Positions 23,751-31,892 of a stretch of DNA of 33,157 nucleotides are shown here, one piece after another (position 1 is the first letter of the stretch; each line of letters opens with the position of its first letter). Source of the stretch: Coprococcus sp. GTDB taxonomy: Bacteria; Bacillota; Clostridia; Lachnospirales; Lachnospiraceae. Below the pieces are notes generated by a model. It was not told where the DNA came from and made no database searches. It was given only the letters and a program-made list of their open reading frames with translations. The stretch spans positions 1-33,157 of the forward strand of contig JAEDGN010000026.1 in NCBI GenBank assembly GCA_016297495.1, written 5' to 3'. The position numbers and the translations under genes are program-made.

Positions 23751-24491
23751 ATGGTGCAGAAATTTAATCCTGCCGGATATCGGGTGATGCAGGGATTCAG
23801 AAGTGTGGTTTATAAATCAAATGGAGAGATCCATTACATTAGCGGTGCGGATGTGCTGCCGGTACCGCTGGAAGGTGAAGAGGAGAAAGAGGCTATTCAG
23901 ATGCTCCGTTCAGAGGAGAAAAAGAATCAGGGACGTGCAATTCTGATTGAACATAATCTTCGCCTGGTCGTATATATTGCCCGCAAATTTGACAATACGG
24001 GAGCAGGTATGGAGGATCTTATTTCGATCGGAACCATTGGACTGATCAAGGCCATTAATTCTTATAATCCTGATAAAAATATAAAACTGGCCACCTATGC
24101 TTCCCGTTGTATAGAGAATGAAATTCTTATGTATCTGCGGCGAAGCAGTAAGCTGAAAATGGAGGTGTCCATCGATGAGCCTCTGAACGTGGATTGGGAT
24201 GGTAATGAATTGCTTTTGTCGGATATTCTTGGAACAGATGAAAATATCATTTATAAGAAAATGGAGGATGAAGTAGATCATCGACTGCTTCATAAAGCGC
24301 TGTCCAGGCTGTCACCAAGGGAGAAGACGATCATTCAGCTGCGTTTTGGTATCAATACCTCTGACGGTACCGAAAAAACCCAGAAGGAGGTGGCGGACAT
24401 CCTGGGTATCTCTCAATCCTATATCTCAAGACTGGAGAAAAAAATAATCGGCAGACTCAGAAAGGATATGGTCCGTATGGAGGGTGTCTAG
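23751..24491 (+). CDS. sigE: sporulation sigma factor SigE (pro-sigma-E)
   Basis: Sigma-E is the first mother-cell sigma factor of sporulation. The 246-residue protein has region 2 (NLRLVVYIARKFDNTGAGME, DLISIGTIGLIKAI, ATYASRCIENEILMYLR) and region 4 (LSPREKTIIQLRFG, SQSYISRLEKKI). The N-terminus keeps a pro-sequence: EIHYISGADVLP at 26-37 aligns with the Bacillus processing region EIYYIGGSEALP, so cleavage is expected near H28-Y29. AGGAGGT lies seven bases before ATG 23751. It is cotranscribed with the truncated spoIIGA, whose full-length product would process it. sigG is not adjacent as in Bacillus but about 6 kb away. Confidence 0.95.
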   Translation: MVQKFNPAGYRVMQGFRSVVYKSNGEIHYISGADVLPVPLEGEEEKEAIQMLRSEEKKNQGRAILIEHNLRLVVYIARKFDNTGAGMEDLISIGTIGLIKAINSYNPDKNIKLATYASRCIENEILMYLRRSSKLKMEVSIDEPLNVDWDGNELLLSDILGTDENIIYKKMEDEVDHRLLHKALSRLSPREKTIIQLRFGINTSDGTEKTQKEVADILGISQSYISRLEKKIIGRLRKDMVRMEGV

Positions 24492-24527
24492 CATTGTATC
24501 AAATATGTATAATATAGGACAGTATTC

Positions 24528-24556
24528 TTGTATGTCGTTTATAAATCAGTTAAAAT
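24528..24556 (+). promoter_or_regulatory. promoter of the moxR-DUF58-transglutaminase operon
   Basis: TTGTAT (24528-24533) and TAAAAT (24551-24556) with a 17-bp spacer, about 50 nt before the moxR remnant. No clear terminator separates it from sigE. Confidence 0.55.
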
Positions 24557-24607
24557 AGAAACAGGGTAAGGATAAATACAGAAAAGTCTGGAATGGAGGA
24601 CATATTA

Positions 24608-25034
24608 ATGCAATCTGTTAATTTACAAATGGCGGAAGCCGTTATAGATGAAGTTAAAAAAGTTGTTATTGGAAAAGATGAATGCCAGATCGCTGATGGA
24701 AGCCCGCAGGGAAGCAGAGCAGATTTATGTTCATCAGGCTATTTATAAATATATGGTCCGTCTGGTCAATAAAACAAGAGAAAATGACATGATAGAACTG
24801 GGAATCAGCCCGAGAGGTACGATTGCGCTGGCTTCCATGGCCAAAAGCTGTGCATGGCTCAGAGGTCGGAAATTCGTCTATCCTGATGATGTGGCAGATG
24901 TTTTTTATGATGTGGCTATCCATAGAATCCGTCTGAATGCCAGGGCAAGGATCAATCATGTTACACCATCGGGGCTTATTGAACAGATATTAAAAGAGAC
25001 GGAGCGTCCAACTGTAAGGAGAAAGAAACCATGA
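24608..25034 (+). pseudogene. MoxR AAA ATPase remnant with internal deletion and frameshift
   Basis: A GGAGG-preceded ATG at 24608 opens MQSVNLQMAEAVIDEVKKVV IGKDEC, the normal start of a MoxR ATPase, up to about 24685, then runs into a stop after 46 codons. In a different frame from about 24684 the MoxR C-terminal lid appears (ARSLMEARREAE, then ELGISPRGTIALASMAK and YPDDVADVF) and continues to 25034. The segment between, about 170 residues with Walker A, Walker B and sensor motifs, is gone. MoxR proteins act as chaperone-like ATPases with DUF58 partners, both of which follow here. Without its ATP site the product cannot work. The DUF58 start overlaps its stop (ATGA). Confidence 0.85.
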
Positions 25035-26131
25035 TACTCAGATGGGCGCTGTACATTCTGCTGATTGCTTTTTCAGCCTATGAGGCTATTGTTTTTTCAA
25101 ATATGATTGTCAGTATGCTGTTTGTGGCTATTCTGATGTGGCCTGTATTGTCCATGGTCATTTTACTTCTGCAGCGCCGGTATCTGGATGTTGCCATGAA
25201 GATACCTGTTCCCGTGGCGGAGAAAGAAGGACATATCCAGATTCAGATAGAGGTTGTACAGAGTACCTGGTTTCCGGTCCTGCAGATGGATGCCCGTATG
25301 AAGTGCAGGCCTCTTTTTGGAGGTGCCGGAGAAATATATCCATTGGCATTCAATGCAGATGGCCGACAGAGCTGTCAGTTTATCTATGAAATATCACGGG
25401 ATAGCTGCGGCAGATTGAGAATTGAAATCAATCGTATTCGTTTATGGGATTATTTTCATTTCTTCAGTGTGAATAAAAAATTGAATTTATCAGAAGAGAT
25501 TACTTTTCTTCCACAGATTTATGAAACTGTAGTAACAGTCTGCGAGGCAACACGGCATTTCGCGGGAGAGACAGAGGATTATGAGCCGGAAGCGGCAGGG
25601 CCTGATGATTCTCAGATTTATCAGGTACGTGAATACCGGCCGGGGGACAGGCTTCAGATGATACACTGGAAACTGACAGCCAGAAATGATGAGCTGTATG
25701 TCAGAGAATCTGCAGACCCTCTGTGCTTTGCAGTGGGAATCTTCATAGATTTTTCAGGAAAGGGAAAAGATTCATGGGAATCGATGGAGGCTGTGATTGA
25801 AACGGTCCTGTCCATTGCCAATGGACTGCTGGAACAGAAATGCCGGCATTTTATTGCATGGTACGATCAGAAAGATGACAGGATGCTGAAACGCAAAATT
25901 GGTAAAATTGAGGATATCTATGAGATAACGGAGTATCTTCTGTCTGCCGGAATCTATGATCAGCCGGTGGATATGACAGCAATGTACAAAGAACGCTATC
26001 CCTATGGCCTGTACGCGGTGGCTCTGCATGTGGATCTGGCGGGAAATATAAAAAAAGAAGATCAATGGATTGGCAGCTATGATAGGGACAATGTGGAAAA
26101 ATCTCTCTCGGAACTGCTTATTCAGGTATAA
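25031..26131 (+). CDS. DUF58 domain-containing membrane protein
   Basis: A 366-residue protein with two N-terminal hydrophobic helices (about 3-20 and 25-47) followed by a soluble region. The DUF58 signature YRPGDRLQMIHWKLTARNDELYVRE (about 203-227) is clear, followed by a von Willebrand A-like fold. DUF58 proteins usually form an operon with MoxR and a transglutaminase-like protein, as here; the biochemical role is not well defined. The start overlaps the moxR remnant by 4 bp, which implies the upstream reading frame was once translated to its end. Confidence 0.88.
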   Translation: MILRWALYILLIAFSAYEAIVFSNMIVSMLFVAILMWPVLSMVILLLQRRYLDVAMKIPVPVAEKEGHIQIQIEVVQSTWFPVLQMDARMKCRPLFGGAGEIYPLAFNADGRQSCQFIYEISRDSCGRLRIEINRIRLWDYFHFFSVNKKLNLSEEITFLPQIYETVVTVCEATRHFAGETEDYEPEAAGPDDSQIYQVREYRPGDRLQMIHWKLTARNDELYVRESADPLCFAVGIFIDFSGKGKDSWESMEAVIETVLSIANGLLEQKCRHFIAWYDQKDDRMLKRKIGKIEDIYEITEYLLSAGIYDQPVDMTAMYKERYPYGLYAVALHVDLAGNIKKEDQWIGSYDRDNVEKSLSELLIQV

Positions 26132-26147
26132 CTGGAAAGGTTTATAT

Positions 26148-28607
26148 ATGAGAAGAAGACAAAAGAGGAAGTCCGGTACCCTTGTTCTGAGGCAGCAGAT
26201 GATGGAGCATGGAGATGCATCTGACGGTGGGAAAAGGGATTGGATAGTCTGCATATTGCATGGATTACTGCTGTTTGTATGGACATCGGCATGTATTCAA
26301 TGGTTGAACGAAGCACTGGACTTAGATGCAGCATTGGCACCGATTCTCTTTGCTGCTGCCCTATTCTGTATCATCCTGGAGGCAGCAGTCTGTTTGTCCT
26401 GTTTGTGGCAGGCGGCCACAGGGGCCAGCCTGCTGCTGATATTTTACATCTGGCTGGAGAAGGATCTGCTGATGAGGGGGATTGATACGGCAGTTCATCA
26501 GGCAGCAGACGTGATTTCGGAATATTATCATATTGAATTAAAAACCGGTAATCCACCGGTCGGGGAACTGGTCCCCATAATGATTGTACTGGCGGGGATT
26601 CTCGTACTGGCAGTCGGGGTGACAACGGTAAAATGGCACCTGGGAACTGTACCGGTTATAGTGTCCATATTGATGCTGGCTGCTTCGCTGATGGTGGACT
26701 GTTTTCCGTCTGTGGCAACAGTTTCCTTATTGCTGATTGCCGCTGCCGGCCTGGTTGTACTTTCATTTTCCGAAGAGCCGGTTTTTGATGGCAGTCCGGG
26801 AAGAAGGAAATATGCAAAAAGTTGTCTGATTACTGTATGTATGATACTGATGGTATTTGCAGTCAGTTATCTGGCAGCAGAAGGCTTTGTTGCAGATAAA
26901 ATGCACGGCTATTACGATTTGATCAAAGACTACCCCCAGCAAATGATAGCGGCTGTGGGAGAGATGCTTTCGGGAGAGGATGGCAATACTGCACCACTGG
27001 AAAGGCTGCAGAATCTGATGGAAGTTAATTTCCTGGATGATTCAGGAAGGCTGACCAACAGGGCGCCTGTTCAGACAGGGGCTGTTGCCCTTGAAATAGA
27101 TACGGACAAAAAGCCGGAGGAGCAGATCTATTTAAAGAACTATGCAGGTGCCTTCTACAATATCAATAAGGAACAGTGGGAATCTGTGAATGATACTGAA
27201 CTAAATAATATTTATGTGTCATGGCAGTCTTCAGAACGCTGGTCATATGACGAGGCAAAACAGATTTTAGCTATGCAGCTGTACCATTGCCTGAAAACAA
27301 CATGGCTGACTCCGGAATGCAGTTATGAGATTACGGACAGAGGTATCTCAAATGATACATGGGTTCCCTACGGTATTGATACGGGAAGTCTGATCATGGA
27401 GGGGGACAGCGTTTTTCAGACATCATCATCTTCAGTTTTTTATGGTTTACAGATGGCAGATGGCAAAGAATTGGCGGAAATATTTGACAGTTTTTTGATC
27501 GATTCGGATGTACAGCTTCTGTTTAATGAGTATACAGCTTATGTACAGGATACATATCTTGAGGTGTCGGATGGTATGGATGGACTGGCTGACCGATACA
27601 GGCAGCTGTATGAAATTTATGGTAATGGAAGTGTCAGCCAATGGATAGAGATAATTCAGGAGGATCTTGCAGAAAACTGTACATATGAAAAATATGATCT
27701 TGAGAATCCTCCGGATGGCGCTAATCTGATCGATGATTTTTATGGACGTCAGAAAAAGGGCTACTGTATTCATTTTGCTTCTGCAGGTGTTATACTTTTA
27801 AGAATGGCGGGCATACCGGCCAGATATGTAACGGGTTATGTGATCTGGCCTGACGATTTCAGCTATAGTAATGAAACAGGTCAGTATCATGCGGATGTTA
27901 CAGGTTACAGAGGACATGCCTGGGCGGAAGTATATGATTCTGATTCCGGTGTCTGGCTTCCGGTGGATATGACACCGGCGGACAGCGTCAGAAGCCAGGG
28001 ACAAAACAGTCAAAACCAATCAGAAAGCACAGAGGCAGAGAATGAGAACAGAACTCAGGACAGGGATTCAGAAAGAGAAAGCAGCAAAGATGGAGAAGCT
28101 GACGAATCCGCAGAAGATAATATGGATGGCACAGATGAGAGTTCTGAGGCAGTATCAGGTACCGTGAACACACCGGAAACATTCGATGGGAATCACGGTG
28201 AATCCAACAGAAATGATGATGGTTATTTCCATCCGGCAGCCGTGGCCGCAGCCCTGATATTGATCATTTTATGCGTTGTATACTGTTATATCAGATGGAG
28301 CAGAAAAAAGATACAGAAATTCAGTCGAAGCAACAGAAATAAAGCTGTACTGTCCATGGAATGGCATCTCATGGAAACAATGGAAAAAGCAGGATGGAAG
28401 CCTGAAAAAACATTAAGCGACTGGGAATACGCAGCGTGGGTACAGGAAAAATTTGATACACTGGAAGAAGGAGAATATCTGTATTTCATGGAAAAACTCC
28501 ATCAGGCTGCTTACAGCGAAGAGATGCTGACAGAAGAAGAATATCAGAAATGCTATGCAACCTATCAGAAAATCCTGAACAAAATCCAAGAAGGAAAAAA
28601 GAAATAA
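26148..28607 (+). CDS. membrane-anchored transglutaminase-like protein
   Basis: An 819-residue protein with several N-terminal transmembrane helices (roughly 30-230), a long extracytoplasmic region, the transglutaminase core, a polar linker and a last transmembrane helix (AAVAAALILIILCVVYCYI). The catalytic triad is visible: C540 in KGYCIHFASA, H590 in GHAWAEVY and D607 in PVDMTPAD. The linker after the core (about 615-690) is rich in Ser, Glu, Asp and Asn, followed by a cytoplasmic C-terminal domain. ATG 26148 has GGAAAGG seven bases upstream. It belongs to the MoxR-DUF58-transglutaminase group; substrate unknown, perhaps a surface protein or wall crosslink. Confidence 0.9.
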   Translation: MRRRQKRKSGTLVLRQQMMEHGDASDGGKRDWIVCILHGLLLFVWTSACIQWLNEALDLDAALAPILFAAALFCIILEAAVCLSCLWQAATGASLLLIFYIWLEKDLLMRGIDTAVHQAADVISEYYHIELKTGNPPVGELVPIMIVLAGILVLAVGVTTVKWHLGTVPVIVSILMLAASLMVDCFPSVATVSLLLIAAAGLVVLSFSEEPVFDGSPGRRKYAKSCLITVCMILMVFAVSYLAAEGFVADKMHGYYDLIKDYPQQMIAAVGEMLSGEDGNTAPLERLQNLMEVNFLDDSGRLTNRAPVQTGAVALEIDTDKKPEEQIYLKNYAGAFYNINKEQWESVNDTELNNIYVSWQSSERWSYDEAKQILAMQLYHCLKTTWLTPECSYEITDRGISNDTWVPYGIDTGSLIMEGDSVFQTSSSSVFYGLQMADGKELAEIFDSFLIDSDVQLLFNEYTAYVQDTYLEVSDGMDGLADRYRQLYEIYGNGSVSQWIEIIQEDLAENCTYEKYDLENPPDGANLIDDFYGRQKKGYCIHFASAGVILLRMAGIPARYVTGYVIWPDDFSYSNETGQYHADVTGYRGHAWAEVYDSDSGVWLPVDMTPADSVRSQGQNSQNQSESTEAENENRTQDRDSERESSKDGEADESAEDNMDGTDESSEAVSGTVNTPETFDGNHGESNRNDDGYFHPAAVAAALILIILCVVYCYIRWSRKKIQKFSRSNRNKAVLSMEWHLMETMEKAGWKPEKTLSDWEYAAWVQEKFDTLEEGEYLYFMEKLHQAAYSEEMLTEEEYQKCYATYQKILNKIQEGKKK

Positions 28608-28609
28608 CA

Positions 28610-28688
28610 GGAATAAAGGGGATACTGTTCTCCACGGGAACGATTTGCGATGAGCATGTTCCCGGGAAAACAGTATCCCCTTTATTCC
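28610..28688 (+). repeat. hairpin element with conserved 16-nt loop, copy 2
   Basis: A perfect 20-bp outer stem pairs 28610-28629 with 28669-28688. An asymmetric internal loop and an A/G mismatch (28634, 28665) precede a 7-bp inner stem (28635-28641 with 28658-28664) and the loop GATTTGCGATGAGCAT (28642-28657). Bases 28638-28660 equal 10127-10149 of copy 1. It lies between the convergent transglutaminase gene and nrdR, two bases from each, and probably terminates both transcripts. Confidence 0.85.
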
Positions 28689-28689
28689 G

Positions 28690-29142
28690 TCAATTCTCCA
28701 AAATTTTTTTGATTTCATCCATGAATGTGTTGACGTCTTTGAATTCTCTGTAGACGGATGCGAAGCGGACATAGGCAACTGGATCCAGATCTTTGAGTTT
28801 GTTCATTACCAGTTCGCCAATGACCATGGTCGGTATTTCGCGTTCTTCACGGTTGTAAAGTTCTGTTTCTATGTCATCAACAATTGCAGAAATCTGAGCC
28901 GTTGAAATAGGTCTTTTATGGCAGGAGCGTACAATGCCTGCTTCTACTTTAGAACGGTCATAGGGTTCGCGATTACTGTCTTTTTTGATGACGATCAGCG
29001 GCAGTGTTTCGACTTTCTCATAGGTGGTAAAACGTTTATGACAGCCTTCGCACTGTCGGCGCCGGCGAATCGATGTGTTGTCATCGGCAGGGCGTGAATC
29101 GATGACACGGGTATCATCGTCCCCGCAAAACGGGCATTTCAT
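28690..29142 (-). CDS. nrdR: transcriptional repressor NrdR
   Basis: NrdR senses dATP/ATP through an ATP-cone and represses ribonucleotide reductase genes. The 150-residue protein has the N-terminal zinc ribbon (C3, C6, C31, C34 in MKCPFCG and CEGCHKRF) and an ATP-cone (about 49-139) with VIKKDSNREPYDRSKVEAGI. I start at ATG 29142 with minus-strand AGGAGG just upstream; a longer frame back to 29211 lacks the family sequence and crosses the promoter. Neighbouring ylmC is on the same strand, but nrdR has its own promoter. Confidence 0.96.
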   Translation of the reverse strand: MKCPFCGDDDTRVIDSRPADDNTSIRRRRQCEGCHKRFTTYEKVETLPLIVIKKDSNREPYDRSKVEAGIVRSCHKRPISTAQISAIVDDIETELYNREEREIPTMVIGELVMNKLKDLDPVAYVRFASVYREFKDVNTFMDEIKKILEN

Positions 29143-29192
29143 ATACTTTCCTCCTGTATGGCCATAAGGCAGATATAAAAATGGTTTATTTT

Positions 29193-29229
29193 TGTATATA
29201 AGTATATACAATTAAAAATATAAAGTCAA
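29193..29229 (-). promoter_or_regulatory. nrdR promoter with palindromic operator over the -10
   Basis: Minus-strand TTGACT (29224-29229) and TATACT (29201-29206) have an exact 17-bp spacer. A perfect 18-bp palindrome, TGTATATA-AG-TATATACA (29193-29210), covers the -10. It does not match the NrdR box (ACAC/GTGT ends), so the factor is unknown. Confidence 0.65.
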
Positions 29230-29249
29230 TTTATTTTCAGTATATCAAT

Positions 29250-29504
29250 TCATGTTTTCTGATATGCTTTTTCCAGATCCACATCCACAAGGATGATATC
29301 TGCACCGATCTGTCGGACACATTTCCAGCCTATCACATATTCTGCATCACGACCGAAGAATCCGCAAAAACGGGATGGGCTTGGTATGATGAGCTGACAG
29401 ATACAGCCTGTATTGGGATCAAATTCAACATCGACAACATGCCCCAGACGACGGCAGTCGCTGATATTGATGACTTCCTTTTCTCTAAGTTCACATACGC
29501 GCAT
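29250..29504 (-). CDS. ylmC: YlmC/YmxH-family PRC-barrel protein
   Basis: A small 84-residue protein with one PRC-barrel-like fold: MRVCELREKEVINISDCRRLGHVVDVEFD and a glycine/aromatic strand RFCGFFGRDAEYVIGWKCVRQIG. The family (YlmC/YmxH) is common in spore-formers and often lies close to sigG, as in Bacillus, where it follows sigG and ylmA. Its function is not known. GGAGG on the minus strand precedes the ATG at 29504. It is divergent from hisA and upstream of nrdR on the same strand. Confidence 0.85.
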   Translation of the reverse strand: MRVCELREKEVINISDCRRLGHVVDVEFDPNTGCICQLIIPSPSRFCGFFGRDAEYVIGWKCVRQIGADIILVDVDLEKAYQKT

Positions 29505-29558
29505 GATTATTGCCTCCAGGATGAAAACAACCCTTTATTAAAATATATATGCACTGTC

Positions 29559-29587
29559 TTGAAGAAGTAGATTTTTTTGGATATAAT
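29559..29587 (+). promoter_or_regulatory. sigma-A promoter of hisA
   Basis: TTGAAG (29559-29564) and a perfect TATAAT (29582-29587) with a 17-bp spacer give a start near 29594 and a leader of about 30 nt. Confidence 0.7.
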
Positions 29588-29623
29588 AAACCAATAGTGG
29601 ATTATTTTGCTGGAGGAGAGACG

Positions 29624-30394
29624 ATGCGGTTCAGACCATGTATTGATATACATAATGGAAAAGTAAAGCAGATTGTTGGTGGAAGTCTGAAGGATGAGAT
29701 GAATCAGGCAGTGGATAATTTTGTATCGGAACAGGATGCGGCCTGGTATGCAAGGCTCTATAAGGAGGCTGGACTTACAGGCGGCCATATTATTTTATTG
29801 AATCCTGAGGGATCGGCATATTATGGTGCGGATCTGGAACAGGCAGAGGCTGCATTGCGTGAATTTCCAGGAGGCATGATGATAGGCGGAGGCATTCATT
29901 GCGGCAATGCGGCACATTTCATTGAATGCGGGGCATCTCATGTTATCGTGACTTCATATGTATTCAAAAATGGTCAGATACATTTTGACAATTTGAAAGC
30001 TATTGAAAAAACAGTTGGCCGCAGCCATCTGGTTCTGGATCTGAGCTGTCGGAAGCGAAATGGGAAGTATTATATAGTGACAGACCGCTGGCAGAAATTT
30101 ACGGATAAAACAGTGGATAGAGAAACGTTGGATCTGTTGGCTCCTTACTGTAGTGAATTTCTGATTCATGCGGTGGACGTGGAAGGGAAAGCATCCGGTA
30201 TTGAACAGGAACTTGCTTCTATGCTGGGCAGTTGGAACGGAATACCGATTACTTACGCAGGCGGTGTTGGATGTAAGGAGGATGTGGAACTTTTAAAGGG
30301 ATTGGGACAGAATCATCTGGATGTTACCATTGGCAGTGCACTGGATATATTTGGTGGTACAATTTCTTTTGAATGGGCGTCAAAAATTTCTTAA
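29624..30394 (+). CDS. hisA: HisA isomerase of the eukaryotic (HIS6) type
   Basis: HisA isomerises ProFAR to PRFAR in histidine synthesis, using a TIM barrel. The 256-residue protein resembles fungal and plant HIS6 more than ordinary bacterial HisA. Motifs include CIDIHNGKVKQIVGG (D8 is the expected catalytic residue), NFVSEQDAAWYARLYKEAG, IGGGIHCGNAAHFIE, HVIVTSYVF, LVLDLSCRKR, EFLIHAVDVEG, TYAGGV and GSALDIFGG. GGAGGAG at 29612-29618 fixes the ATG at 29624. It stands alone with its own promoter; no other his gene is in the window. Function as HisA is very likely, origin by transfer is inference. Confidence 0.9.
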   Translation: MRFRPCIDIHNGKVKQIVGGSLKDEMNQAVDNFVSEQDAAWYARLYKEAGLTGGHIILLNPEGSAYYGADLEQAEAALREFPGGMMIGGGIHCGNAAHFIECGASHVIVTSYVFKNGQIHFDNLKAIEKTVGRSHLVLDLSCRKRNGKYYIVTDRWQKFTDKTVDRETLDLLAPYCSEFLIHAVDVEGKASGIEQELASMLGSWNGIPITYAGGVGCKEDVELLKGLGQNHLDVTIGSALDIFGGTISFEWASKIS

Positions 30395-30442
30395 AATGTA
30401 ACGGAAGACATTTTTCTGGAAACTAAAACCAGGGTTTCTGTC

Positions 30443-30472
30443 GTATAAAATAACCTCATAATGCGCATGATT
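30443..30472 (+). promoter_or_regulatory. possible sigma-F/sigma-G promoter of sigG
   Basis: GTATA (30443-30447) and GCGCATGATT (30463-30472) at 15 bp resemble the sigma-F class (GYWTA, N15, GGnrAnAnTW), matching the -35 fully and the -10 partly. Sigma-F control of sigG is established in Bacillus, which supports the reading. Confidence 0.4.
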
Positions 30473-30516
30473 AGTGATGGGACGAATTCTCAATCTAATG
30501 ATGCGGAGGTATTTGT

Positions 30517-31296
30517 ATGGCAGGGTACAAGGTGGAAATCTGTGGTGTCAATACGGCAAAGCTGCCGCTTCTGAAAGAAGAAGAAAAAGAGGCGCTGATG
30601 CGCAGGATCAAGGAGAATGATGAAAAAGCCAGAGAGACTTTTATCAATGGCAATCTCAGGCTTGTGCTCAGTGTGATTCAGCGTTTTTCCGGAACCAGTG
30701 AAAATATCAACGATCTGTTTCAGGTGGGATGTATTGGACTCATTAAAGCTATCGACAATTTTGATATTTCACAGGGGGTCAAATTCAGTACTTATGCAGT
30801 ACCGATGATCATTGGAGAGATCAGGCGTTATCTTCGGGATAATAATAGTATCAGAGTCAGCAGATCGCTGCGTGATACAGCGTATAAGGCTATCTATGCC
30901 AGAGAATCTCTGATGAATAAGAATAACAGGGAACCGACGGTGGCCGAAATTGCAGAGGAAACAGGTATTGCCAAAGAGGATATTGTTTTTGCCATGGATG
31001 CGATCCAGAGCCCGGTGTCATTATATGAGCCGGTATATACAGATGGCGGGGATACGCTTTGCATCATGGATCAGGTCAGTGATAAAAAGAACGGTGAGAG
31101 CAGCTGGGTGGAGAACCTTGCTCTCAGTGATGCCATGAAACGCCTGAGCAATCGTGAGAACAAGATCATTCAGATGCGCTTTTACGAAGGAAAGACACAA
31201 ATGGAGGTGGCCGATGAACTGGCCATCTCCCAGGCACAGATATCCAGAATAGAGAAGACGGCTCTCCAGAATATGAGGACCTATCTGAGAGCATAA
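30517..31296 (+). CDS. sigG: late forespore sigma factor SigG
   Basis: Sigma-G directs late forespore transcription. The 259-residue protein begins with the characteristic KVEICGVNTAKLPLL, followed by region 2 (NLRLVLSVIQRFSGTSENIN, DLFQVGCIGLIKAIDNF, STYAVPMIIGEIRRYLRDN), region 3 (REPTVAEIAEETGI) and region 4 (LSNRENKIIQMRFYEGKTQ, SQAQISRIEKTAL). The SRSLRDTAYK segment is shared with sigma-F/sigma-G proteins. GGAGGT precedes ATG 30517. It is separated from sigE by about 6 kb, unlike the contiguous spoIIGA-sigE-sigG of Bacillus. Confidence 0.96.
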   Translation: MAGYKVEICGVNTAKLPLLKEEEKEALMRRIKENDEKARETFINGNLRLVLSVIQRFSGTSENINDLFQVGCIGLIKAIDNFDISQGVKFSTYAVPMIIGEIRRYLRDNNSIRVSRSLRDTAYKAIYARESLMNKNNREPTVAEIAEETGIAKEDIVFAMDAIQSPVSLYEPVYTDGGDTLCIMDQVSDKKNGESSWVENLALSDAMKRLSNRENKIIQMRFYEGKTQMEVADELAISQAQISRIEKTALQNMRTYLRA

Positions 31297-31326
31297 AAGG
31301 GGCCCTGCTGTAAGTTGATATTGTAT

Positions 31327-31376
31327 GGATGCCGGAAATATATCCTGAAAAAAGGAAGCGTTTCCGGCATCCTTTT
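31327..31376 (+). terminator. intrinsic terminator after sigG
   Basis: GGATGCCGGAAA (31327-31338) pairs perfectly with TTTCCGGCATCC (31361-31372) around a 22-nt loop and is followed by TTTT. It lies between convergent sigG and dtd but does not carry the conserved loop of the two hairpin elements. Confidence 0.85.
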
Positions 31377-31395
31377 AGGATTGAACTTGTGAAAC

Positions 31396-31845
31396 CTAAT
31401 GACGCTGATGACTGTCTATGGTGATGGTGACCGGACCGTTATTGACCAGTGAAACAACCATATGGGCGCCAAATTCTCCTTCTTCGGTATGTATACCCTG
31501 AGCACGACATGCGTCGATAAACTTCAGGTACATTTCTTTTGAAAATTCAGGGGAACCAGCCTCGGTGAAACTTGGGCGGTTCCCTTTTCTGGTGCTGGCA
31601 AACAGGGTAAACTGGGAAATAATCAGCAGAGAACCGCCTGTATCCTTCAGTGAGAGATTCATTTTACCCTGCTCATCTTCGAAAATCCTTATCTGTGTAA
31701 TCTTTTTCACCATGTAGTTCAGGTCATCTTCTGTATCTTCATCTGCTACTCCCAGTAGAACTAAAAAACCGTCTTGAATACTTCCGATTATATGATCATC
31801 AACGGCTACGCTGGCCTGTGTCACTCTCTGTATAACTGCACGCAT
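31396..31845 (-). CDS. dtd: D-aminoacyl-tRNA deacylase
   Basis: Dtd removes D-amino acids wrongly attached to tRNA. The 149-residue protein begins MRAVIQRVTQASV and has the catalytic motif SQFTLFASTRKGNRPSF and the Gly-cis-Pro motif NNGPVTI near the C-terminus. I start at ATG 31845, ten bases after AAAGGAG on the minus strand; an in-frame TTG three codons upstream nearly touches that site. It is divergent from yifB. Confidence 0.95.
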   Translation of the reverse strand: MRAVIQRVTQASVAVDDHIIGSIQDGFLVLLGVADEDTEDDLNYMVKKITQIRIFEDEQGKMNLSLKDTGGSLLIISQFTLFASTRKGNRPSFTEAGSPEFSKEMYLKFIDACRAQGIHTEEGEFGAHMVVSLVNNGPVTITIDSHQRH

Positions 31846-31892
31846 ATTCTTCAAACTCCTTTATCATCATTCAAAATTTGCTTCATGGCGAC

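Noticed and set aside
28550..28753. Short frame containing TICDEHV, also found at the end of the ORF near 10182
   Set aside because: The shared peptide arises only because the 23-base core of the hairpin element is identical at both places; it is not evidence of a protein family.
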